From the NCBI GenBank assembly GCA_002431285.1, contig DJEF01000028.1:5279-19259 (forward strand): a stretch of 13,981 nucleotides of DNA. The letters run 5' to 3'. Source of the DNA: Ruminococcaceae bacterium UBA5905. Its GTDB lineage: Bacteria > Bacillota > Clostridia > Oscillospirales > Acutalibacteraceae. Made by a program: the position numbers and the translations under genes. Shown piece after piece: positions 1 through 5,623 of this stretch (the first letter of the stretch is position 1; every line of letters begins with the position of its first letter). The notes under the pieces are model-generated. The model saw only the letters and a program-made list of their open reading frames with translations. It did not search any database and was not told where the DNA came from.

Positions 1-80
1 ACATCCGGTCATATCATAGCATATCGAGACACGTTACGCAATAGAAAAATCAAATTTTCCCCGCAATATTCGGGAAAGTG

Positions 81-107
81 AAAAGGAGCAGCCCAGCCGC
101 TCCTTTT
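81..107. terminator. Bidirectional intrinsic terminator after the hydrolase gene
   Basis: A 9-bp perfect stem (81-89 with 99-107, AAAAGGAGC/GCTCCTTTT) encloses a 9-base loop. Both arms end in A/T runs, so it can act in either direction. It lies 12 bases beyond the stop of the minus-strand hydrolase. Nothing else is recognisable in positions 1-80. Confidence 0.75.
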
Positions 108-119
108 CGATCAGTATTT

Positions 120-824
120 TCACGACATCCCGCGCGGTCTGCTGCAATCTGTCAAAAACTCCGCGACCGCGCGGTTAAAGGCTGCCGGCTGCCGATTGGC
201 AATGAAATGATCTCCTTTGATAAAAACTAATCTTGCATCCGGTATCCCTGCCGCGATCTGTCTTGTGTGTGCCTCCCGTATCATATCTCTTGTGCCGCCG
301 ATCACAAGCGTCGGGGCCGTGATTTTCGACAGCTCGCAGGGGTCGATGTTCGGTTCATTCACCATCAGACCGAGCATTTCGGCATGGGCCTTGGCCTGCG
401 ATGATTTCGCGGCAAAGTGACTGGCGATCTTATACCCGATCTCAACGGGGAGCTGCGTTGTCCGTTTCACTCCGCTTGCATTCAGATTTCCGCCGTTTAG
501 GATCAGCGCCTTTACCATATCGGAATGCTTCGCGGCAAACCTCATCGCAATATTGGCCCCGTCCGAGAACCCCAGGAGCATGGCCTGTGTAATCTGCCGC
601 GACCGCATAAAATCGTATAGATCGCAGGAAAACTGTTCGATGGTGAACGGCGCGCTGCCTCGCGGCGATCGGCCGTGCCCTCTGGTATCTAGAGCTATCA
701 CCCGATATTCGTTTTGAAAGTATGCCATCTGATTTTGGAAGTAGGAGCCGTCTTCGCCGTTTCCGTGCAGAAATATAAACGGTTCACCGGCTCCTCTTTC
801 CCGATAATACAGTTCTATATCCAT
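120..824 (-). CDS. Alpha/beta-fold hydrolase
   Basis: A 234-residue cytoplasmic hydrolase of the alpha/beta fold (Abhydrolase_1 type). The strand-turn HGNG near residues 20-23 forms the oxyanion region. The nucleophile elbow GFSDG (85-89) gives Ser87 as the nucleophile. GGTRD supplies a likely acid at Asp180, and GDH supplies the catalytic His206. Length is normal for a compact member with a small cap. The substrate cannot be named: family members include esterases, haloperoxidase-like enzymes and C-C bond hydrolases. The start at 824 is supported by a GAGGA ribosome site 6 bases upstream. No signal peptide is present. The gene lies only 43 bases past a strong terminator hairpin (868-895), and I see no clear promoter of its own, so it may depend on readthrough from the GGGtGRT operon. 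Its base composition looks less GC-rich than the large operon at 2890-9696. Family assignment is firm; function is open. Confidence 0.88.
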   Translation of the reverse strand: MDIELYYRERGAGEPFIFLHGNGEDGSYFQNQMAYFQNEYRVIALDTRGHGRSPRGSAPFTIEQFSCDLYDFMRSRQITQAMLLGFSDGANIAMRFAAKHSDMVKALILNGGNLNASGVKRTTQLPVEIGYKIASHFAAKSSQAKAHAEMLGLMVNEPNIDPCELSKITAPTLVIGGTRDMIREAHTRQIAAGIPDARLVFIKGDHFIANRQPAAFNRAVAEFLTDCSRPRGMS

Positions 825-867
825 CTTTTGTCCTCAGCATCCGACGGTTCCGCCAAATAAAATAAGC

Positions 868-895
868 GGGGGCAGGATACGATCATCCTGCCCCC
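868..895 (-). terminator. Intrinsic terminator of the Fe-S scaffold/GGGtGRT operon
   Basis: An 11-bp perfect GC-rich stem (868-878 with 885-895, GGGGGCAGGAT/ATCCTGCCCCC) has a 6-base loop. On the minus strand it is followed by a T-rich tract (CTTATTTTATTT). It lies 113 bases beyond the GGGtGRT stop codon and immediately upstream of the hydrolase gene. Confidence 0.85.
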
Positions 896-984
896 AGTTT
901 CCGCCCGACCCTTCACCACAATGAGCAAAGCGGCCGGGCTGTCGGTCTCCCGTCGTTTTTCAATACGCCTGTATGCGGGGCGTC

Positions 985-1010
985 AAGGTGTCGAATCCGT
1001 TCGACCCTTA
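985..1010 (-). other. Stem-loop directly after the GGGtGRT stop codon
   Basis: On the minus strand GTCGAA-CGGA-TTCGAC (990-1005) forms a 6-bp stem with a 4-base loop. Flanking AAGG and CCTT extend it by four pairs with one bulged A. It abuts the TAA stop (1008-1010) and has no U-tract, so it is more likely an mRNA 3' structure than the terminator, which is the separate hairpin at 868-895. Confidence 0.5.
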
Positions 1011-2015
1011 CTTGAGCGCCTCGGCCACCGCCACAGCGCAGGCAACCGTCGCACCGACCATGGGGTTATTACCCATACCGATGAGACCCATCATCTCCAC
1101 GTGCGCCGGCACGGAGGAAGAACCCGCAAACTGCGCGTCGCCGTGCATACGGCCCATGGAGTCGGTCAGACCATAGGAAGCCGGGCCGGCCGCCACATTG
1201 TCCGGGTGCAGGGTACGACCCGTGCCGCCGCCGGAAGCCACGGAGAAATACTTCTTGCCGTTCTCGATGGCCCATTTCTTGTAGGTGCCGGCCACCAGAT
1301 GCTGGAACCGGGTGGGGTTGGTGGAGTTACCGGTGATGGACACCTCCACGCCCTCTTTCTGCATGATGGCGACGCCCTCCTGCACATCGTTGGCGCCGTA
1401 GCACTTCACCAGCGCACGCTCACCGTCGGAGAAAGCCTTCTCCCGCACCACCTTCAGCTCGCCGCTGAAGAAATCGTAATCGGTCTCCACATAGGTGAAG
1501 CCGTTGATCCGGCTGATGATATAGGCCGCATCCTTGCCCAGACCGTTGAGGATGACCCGCAGCGGCACCTTACGCACCTTATTGGCGGTGCGGGCGATAC
1601 CGATGGCGCCCTCCGCCGCAGCGAAGGATTCGTGACCGGCCAGGAACGCAAAGCAGGTGGTCTCATCGCTGAGCAGCATTTTGCCCAGATTGCCGTGGCC
1701 CAGACCCACCTTACGATGCTCTGCCACAGAGCCGGGCACACAGAAAGCCTGCAGCCCCTCGCCGATCACGGCGGAGGCATCGGCGGCATTCTTCACGCCG
1801 CGCTTGAGCGCCAGAGCCACGCCCATGGTGTAGGCCCACACGGCGTTCTCGAAAGCGATGGGCTGCACGCCCTTCACGATCGCATCCACATCAATGCCTT
1901 TGGACAGGCACAGATCCCGGCAGGCCTCCAAAGAACCAAGATCGTTCTCCGCCAGGAATTTTTCGATTCCGGCCATGCGGCGGTCTTTGCCTTCAAACAT
2001 TACTTCGTTTGCCAT
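1008..2015 (-). CDS. GGGtGRT family protein
   Basis: A 335-residue protein carrying the family-defining motif GGGTGRT at residues 262-268, followed by LHPDN. It belongs to the GGGtGRT family (Pfam 'GGGtGRT protein'), whose biochemical role is, to my knowledge, not established. Other visible features are a glycine-rich HGNLGK stretch (107-112), FLAGHES (124-130) and a small-residue-rich C-terminal segment (about 305-333). There is no signal peptide and no convincing membrane segment. The ATG at 2015 is chosen over an in-frame ATG at 2051 because an AAGGAGGA ribosome site (2023-2030) lies just upstream; the 2051 start would also overlap the preceding gene. It follows the IscU-like scaffold by 16 bases in the same operon, and this pairing recurs in Clostridia. 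That suggests, by inference only, that the protein handles or uses an Fe-S cluster or sulfur species delivered by the scaffold. Family assignment is strong; function is unknown. Confidence 0.93.
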   Translation of the reverse strand: MANEVMFEGKDRRMAGIEKFLAENDLGSLEACRDLCLSKGIDVDAIVKGVQPIAFENAVWAYTMGVALALKRGVKNAADASAVIGEGLQAFCVPGSVAEHRKVGLGHGNLGKMLLSDETTCFAFLAGHESFAAAEGAIGIARTANKVRKVPLRVILNGLGKDAAYIISRINGFTYVETDYDFFSGELKVVREKAFSDGERALVKCYGANDVQEGVAIMQKEGVEVSITGNSTNPTRFQHLVAGTYKKWAIENGKKYFSVASGGGTGRTLHPDNVAAGPASYGLTDSMGRMHGDAQFAGSSSVPAHVEMMGLIGMGNNPMVGATVACAVAVAEALK

Positions 2016-2022
2016 CTGTCCG

Positions 2023-2030
2023 TCCTCCTT
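2023..2030 (-). promoter_or_regulatory. Ribosome binding site fixing the GGGtGRT start
   Basis: AAGGAGGA on the minus strand, entirely within the 16-base gap between the scaffold stop (2032) and the ATG at 2015, with about 8 bases between GGAGG and the ATG. It decides the start against the upstream in-frame ATG at 2051. Confidence 0.8.
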
Positions 2031-2031
2031 C

Positions 2032-2724
2032 TTATTCTTCACGAGGGTCAATATACTTGGCAGCGCCGTCGAAGCGCCCGTACTGACCGATGTTCTTTTC
2101 GTAAGCCTCGTTGGGGGTCATGCCGTGGCGGATCGCCTCCAGCATTTTGCCCAGACGGACGAACTGATAGCCGATGACCTCGCCCTCTTCATCCAGAGCC
2201 AGCTTGGTCACATAGCCCTCGGCCATCTCCAGATAGCGCACGCCCTTCGCCTTGGTGGAATACATGGTGCCGATCTGACTGCGCAGGCCCTTGCCCAGAT
2301 CCTCCAGACCGCCGCCGATGGCCAGACCGTCCTCAGAGAATGCCGACTGGCTGCGGCCGTATACGATCTGCAGGAACAGCTCACGCATGGCCACATTGAT
2401 GGCATCGCACACCAGGTCGGTGTTCAGGCACTCCAGCAGCGTCTTGCCGGGCAGAATCTCCGCCGCCATAGCCGCCGAATGGGTCATACCGGAGCAGCCG
2501 ACGGTTTCCACCAGCGCTTCTTCCACAATACCTTTTTTGATGTTCAGGGTGAGCTTGCAGGTGCCCTGCTGCGGAGCGCACCAGCCCACGCCATGGGTCA
2601 AACCGGAGATGTCGGTGATCTCCTTCGCCTTGACCCACTGTCCCTCTTCGGGGATGGGAGCCGGGCCGTGATGGGGGCCCTTTTTCACTATGCACATGTT
2701 TTCCACTTCACGGGAATAGTTCAT
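2032..2724 (-). CDS. IscU/NifU-like iron-sulfur cluster assembly scaffold protein
   Basis: A 230-residue IscU/NifU-N type scaffold, longer than canonical IscU (about 128 residues). IscU-like features lie in the N-terminal half: Cys49 and Cys56 around GWCAPQQGTC, the VGCSGM turn with Cys77, and Cys99/Cys106 on the following helix. This reproduces the three-site cysteine layout that holds a nascent cluster. The C-terminal 100 or so residues (about 130-230) are an extension absent from classical IscU. The protein acts in the cytoplasm. The ATG at 2724 is chosen because AAAGGAGT sits just upstream; an in-frame ATG at 2769 lies close to the inferred transcription start and has no ribosome site. 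It is the first gene of an operon with the GGGtGRT gene, behind a near-consensus promoter. No cysteine desulfurase is in the window, so the sulfur donor is not visible. mnmA, whose product needs relayed sulfur, lies about 1 kb upstream in a separate unit. Confidence 0.9.
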   Translation of the reverse strand: MNYSREVENMCIVKKGPHHGPAPIPEEGQWVKAKEITDISGLTHGVGWCAPQQGTCKLTLNIKKGIVEEALVETVGCSGMTHSAAMAAEILPGKTLLECLNTDLVCDAINVAMRELFLQIVYGRSQSAFSEDGLAIGGGLEDLGKGLRSQIGTMYSTKAKGVRYLEMAEGYVTKLALDEEGEVIGYQFVRLGKMLEAIRHGMTPNEAYEKNIGQYGRFDGAAKYIDPREE

Positions 2725-2748
2725 ATTGGTACTCCTTTCGGTTTTTAG

Positions 2749-2778
2749 TGTACGCATCCGAGGACGCATTGCCGTACA
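2749..2778 (-). promoter_or_regulatory. Stem-loop at the 5' end of the scaffold mRNA leader
   Basis: A 6-bp stem (TGTACG/CGTACA, 2773-2778 with 2749-2754) closes an 18-base loop. It begins at or next to the inferred transcription start and ends about 24 bases before the start codon, leaving the ribosome site free. It may stabilise the mRNA or bind a regulator. No known riboswitch class is recognised. Confidence 0.4.
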
Positions 2779-2784
2779 GATTCT

Positions 2785-2813
2785 ATTATACCCGCCTTTC
2801 CGCCCATTTTCAA
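2785..2813 (-). promoter_or_regulatory. Promoter of the scaffold/GGGtGRT operon
   Basis: A minus-strand housekeeping sigma promoter: -35 TTGAAA (2808-2813), 17-base spacer, -10 TATAAT (2785-2790). Transcription should start near 2778, giving a leader of about 54 bases. No clear rho-independent terminator for fruK is seen between 2814 and 2889, so some readthrough from the upstream operon is possible. Confidence 0.85.
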
Positions 2814-2889
2814 CCCCTTTCTGTGATATTTTTAACAGCAGAGCGGGGAATTTTTCGTGCGAAACGCAAAATTGTACCGGCCCCGGCTC

Positions 2890-3804
2890 TCAGGGTCCGG
2901 TCGGGGCGGGCAGCCCGCGGAGAATTGCGGCCACGGCCGATGCCGTCACGCTGCCCCCGGCGAAGGCCACAGCGCTGCCCGTGGCCACCGCCAGCCGCAG
3001 CGCCTTGGGCAACGGCTCCCCCCGGGAAACCGCCGCCAGAAATCCGGCGACCATACTGTCTCCGGCGCTGACGGCGCACCGCACCGCGCCCCGGGGGGCG
3101 GGCTGATACCACACGCCCGCAGCCGTTACCAGTAGCGCGCCCTCACCGCCCAGGGAGACCAGCACACGTTCCGCACCCTGCCGCCGTACCTCCTGCGCTG
3201 CCCGCACTATCTGCGACGGCGTGGACAGCGACTGCCCCACCAGCTGGGACAACTCCGCCCGGTTGGGCTTGATGAGGAACGGACGGTGCGCCAGCGCCAG
3301 CCGCAGGGGCTCGTCCACGGTATCCACCACCGTTTGCACTCCGGCCGGTGCGGCTGCCAGCAAGCGGGCATAGCTGTCCGCTCCCATACCGGGCGCCAGA
3401 CTGCCGCACAAACACAGGGTATCGCCCGCCCGCAGACGGCTCACCCGCTCCGCCAGCGCGTCAAACTCCTCTCCCGGCACCGGCGCGCCGGGCGCATTGA
3501 TTTCTGTCTCCTCGGCGGCGGACAGCTTGACATTGATGCGGGTGCGCCCCCCGGGCAGCCGAATCCACTCGGTGGGGAACGGCTCCGCTCCCAGCATAGC
3601 TTCCAGCATGGCTCCCGTATCCCCGGCGCTGAAACTCACCGCCCGGGTCTCTACGCCGAATGCCGCCAGCATCCGGGACACATTCAGCCCCTTGCCGCCG
3701 GCGCGCAGATTTGTCTCCTCCGCCCGGTTGGTTTCTCCCGGCCGCAGAGCAGGGGCCGTCATGAGATAATCCAGCGCCGGATTACAGGTGACCGTCAGAA
3801 TCAT
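2890..3804 (-). CDS. fruK: 1-phosphofructokinase family hexose kinase (PfkB fold)
   Basis: A 304-residue kinase of the ribokinase/PfkB superfamily, subfamily 1-phosphofructokinase/tagatose-6-phosphate kinase. FruK converts fructose 1-phosphate and ATP to fructose 1,6-bisphosphate in the cytoplasm. The N-terminus ILTVTCNPALD is typical of this subfamily. GGKGLNVSRML (36-46) is the first PfkB signature. KPNRAEL (179-185) is also characteristic. SAGDSMVAGF (246-255) is the second signature, with Asp249 as the catalytic base. The ATG at 3804 has an AAGGAG ribosome site lying inside the end of mnmA; the frame is open further upstream but that part overlaps mnmA and does not match the family. It is the last gene of the operon, 4 bases after the mnmA stop. 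The usual partners (fruR, fructose PTS fruA) are absent, so the substrate (fructose 1-phosphate or tagatose 6-phosphate) is not settled by context. Confidence 0.88.
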   Translation of the reverse strand: MILTVTCNPALDYLMTAPALRPGETNRAEETNLRAGGKGLNVSRMLAAFGVETRAVSFSAGDTGAMLEAMLGAEPFPTEWIRLPGGRTRINVKLSAAEETEINAPGAPVPGEEFDALAERVSRLRAGDTLCLCGSLAPGMGADSYARLLAAAPAGVQTVVDTVDEPLRLALAHRPFLIKPNRAELSQLVGQSLSTPSQIVRAAQEVRRQGAERVLVSLGGEGALLVTAAGVWYQPAPRGAVRCAVSAGDSMVAGFLAAVSRGEPLPKALRLAVATGSAVAFAGGSVTASAVAAILRGLPAPTGP

Positions 3805-3808
3805 ATGC

Positions 3809-4897
3809 TCACTCCTTTTCCGCCCGGACGATGGTGCCGCCGCCCAGCACCTCGTCCCCGGCATAGAACACCACCGCCTGCCCCGGCGTGATGGCACGCT
3901 GGGGCTGGTCGAACACCACCCGCACTCGGCCATCCTCCAGCGGCACCAGTGACGCCGCCGCCTCCCGGGCAGAATAGCGGGTACGCGCCGCCGCCCGCAC
4001 CGGAGCGGCGGGGGCATCGCCGCTGATCCAGTTCACATCCTCCGCCAGCAGCGCCGGGCTGTACAGCGCCGTCTCCGGCGCCAGCACCACCCGATTCTGC
4101 GCCATGTCCTTTTCCAGCACATACAGGGGCGCGGGCAGCGCCAGCCCCAGCCCCTTGCGCTGTCCGACGGTATAGCCAATCAGCCCCTTATGCCGCCCCA
4201 GCACCTGTCCCGCCGTATCCACGAAATCTCCGGCGGTATAGTCCCGTCCGGTGCGCTGGCGGATGAAATCGGCGTATTTGCCGTCCTCCACAAAGCAAAT
4301 GTCCTGGCTGTCGTGCTTGCGGGCGTTATAAAACCCGTGGGCCTCGGCGTATTGCCGCGCCGCCTCCTTGCTTTCCACCTCGCCCAGGGGAAACCGGGTA
4401 TGCGCCAGCTGCTCCTGGGTGAGAAAATACAGCACATAGCTCTGATCCTTGGGCAAAAAACGGGCTTTTTTCAGCTTCCATTTGCCGGTGGCGGCGTCCT
4501 GCTCCACCCGGGCATAATGCCCGGTGGCGATGGTATCGTAACCCAACAGCTTGCCCTGCTCATACAGACGGGCGAACTTCATATAGCGATTGCAGTCGAT
4601 GCAGGGATTGGGGGTATAGCCCTTTTCATAGGCATCCACAAACCGGTCGATAACCTGCGCGGAAAACTCCTGTGTATAGTTGAATACATAGAATTTCATG
4701 CCCAGCGAGTATGCCACCTGCCGGGCATCCTCGGCGTCCTCCTGGGTGCAGCACGCCTTTTCCCGGCGCACCTGAGCCTCGCTCTCGTGCAGCTTCATGG
4801 TCACGCCGATGCAGTCGTAGCCCTGCTCCTGCATCATCGCCGCCGCCACGGAGCTGTCCACCCCGCCGCTCATGGCGATCAGCGCTCTTTTATTCAT
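3809..4897 (-). CDS. mnmA: tRNA-specific 2-thiouridylase MnmA
   Basis: A 362-residue tRNA 2-thiouridylase (also TrmU). It uses ATP to adenylate U34 of tRNA-Lys, -Glu and -Gln and inserts sulfur taken from a cysteine-bound persulfide. Visible features are the PP-loop SGGVDSS (10-16) for ATP, NPCIDC with nucleophile Cys102 (the same number as in E. coli), GHYAR (126-130), KDQSYVL (150-156), and SQDICFV with catalytic Cys201. The C-terminal beta-barrel domain follows to the end, and all key residues are present. The start at 4897 is preceded by AGGAGG with about 9 bases spacing. The start codon overlaps the stop of the upstream 81-residue gene (ATGAATAA), so translation is probably coupled. The sulfur donor, a cysteine desulfurase, is not in the window. 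Confidence 0.96.
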   Translation of the reverse strand: MNKRALIAMSGGVDSSVAAAMMQEQGYDCIGVTMKLHESEAQVRREKACCTQEDAEDARQVAYSLGMKFYVFNYTQEFSAQVIDRFVDAYEKGYTPNPCIDCNRYMKFARLYEQGKLLGYDTIATGHYARVEQDAATGKWKLKKARFLPKDQSYVLYFLTQEQLAHTRFPLGEVESKEAARQYAEAHGFYNARKHDSQDICFVEDGKYADFIRQRTGRDYTAGDFVDTAGQVLGRHKGLIGYTVGQRKGLGLALPAPLYVLEKDMAQNRVVLAPETALYSPALLAEDVNWISGDAPAAPVRAAARTRYSAREAAASLVPLEDGRVRVVFDQPQRAITPGQAVVFYAGDEVLGGGTIVRAEKE

Positions 4898-5135
4898 TGG
4901 ACGCCGCCTCCTTTCTCAGCCATTGCAGCAGCCCGTCGTTTTCCCGGCGGGCAAGTCCCGCCGCCACCCGCTGCCGCTGCGCCGGGGTCAGCTCCGCCAG
5001 CAGCACCGCCGGCGGCTGCCCGAATTGTCGATACAGCTGCCGCGCCGCCGTCTCCGGAGTGACCGTCTCCGTCTGCGCCAGCCGCAGCAAAGTCTCGCAC
5101 ACCCGCTCCGGGCGGTTCTGCCGATACGGGTTCAT
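4890..5135 (-). CDS. Small protein of unknown function between ybaK and mnmA
   Basis: An 81-residue cytoplasmic protein that I do not recognise. It is rich in Arg, Gln, Ala and Leu, looks mostly helical (for example residues 10-22, 27-38, 52-63 and 68-77), has a single Cys13, and has no signal peptide or membrane segment. It is probably real because its ATG overlaps the ybaK stop by 4 bases (ATGA) and its stop overlaps the mnmA start by 8 bases; it fills the only gap in the operon exactly. The ribosome site is weak (GGTGGGA, inside the ybaK end), which fits translational coupling. The helical character and the EL-TPAQRQRV segment could suit a small RNA- or protein-binding domain, but no family can be assigned. 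An overlapping frame (4894-5145) is alanine/glycine-rich and judged a composition artefact. Confidence 0.7.
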   Translation of the reverse strand: MNPYRQNRPERVCETLLRLAQTETVTPETAARQLYRQFGQPPAVLLAELTPAQRQRVAAGLARRENDGLLQWLRKEAASNE

Positions 5136-5623
5136 ATTGTCCCACCGTGGCGGATAATATCCGCCGTTTTCGCCCGGGTCACCCGGACAAGGTCCGCCGG
5201 GGCGAGAAAAATCTGCGCCCCGATACGCCCGCCGCTGATGATGACCTCATCGTATTGTAATACGCTCTCGTGGATGACGGTGGGGAACGCCTTTTTCATC
5301 CCGATAGGGGTGCAGCCGCCCCGGATATAGCCGGTGAGAGACAGCAGCTCTTTCACATGGATCAGCTCCACCGCCTTTTCGCCCACCGCCCGGGCGGCGG
5401 CCTTCAGGTCTACCTCCTCGGCGATGGGCACCACAAACACATAGTGTCCGCCGCTTTTCCCCACCGCCACCAGCGTCTTAAAACTGCGCTCATAGGGCTG
5501 CCCCAGCTGATCTGCCACCTGCACCCCGTCCACAAATTCCGGACAATCGTACAGATTCACCGTATGGGGAATTTTCTGTTGCTCCAGCAGCCGCATGGCG
5601 TTGGTTTTCTGCTCCTTAGCCAT
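5132..5623 (-). CDS. ybaK: Cys-tRNA(Pro) deacylase, YbaK/EbsC family
   Basis: A 163-residue protein of the YbaK/ProX editing superfamily. YbaK hydrolyses Cys-tRNA(Pro) misacylated by prolyl-tRNA synthetase, acting in trans in the cytoplasm. Supporting features are the typical N-terminal KTNAMRLLEQQKIPH, SFKTLV (47-52) with Lys49 corresponding to the conserved lysine of the active site, VVPIAEEVDLK (64-74), and the conserved glycine-rich GYIRGGCTPIGMKK stretch (98-111). Length matches the family (about 155-165). The ATG at 5623 follows AAGGAGG with 9 bases spacing, and the first 8 bases overlap the mfd stop (ATGGCTAA). The product is part of the translation-fidelity theme of this operon, with pth and mnmA. 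Confidence 0.92.
   Translation of the reverse strand: MAKEQKTNAMRLLEQQKIPHTVNLYDCPEFVDGVQVADQLGQPYERSFKTLVAVGKSGGHYVFVVPIAEEVDLKAAARAVGEKAVELIHVKELLSLTGYIRGGCTPIGMKKAFPTVIHESVLQYDEVIISGGRIGAQIFLAPADLVRVTRAKTADIIRHGGTI

Noticed and set aside
921..2748. Plus-strand open frames opposite the GGGtGRT and scaffold genes
   Set aside because: They mirror well-identified minus-strand genes with good ribosome sites; their translations are His/Arg/Gln-rich and show no domain pattern.
4894..5145. Overlapping 83-codon minus-strand frame at the orf81 locus
   Set aside because: The translation is dominated by Ala and Gly, and the alternative 81-codon frame fits the stop/start overlaps with both neighbours.
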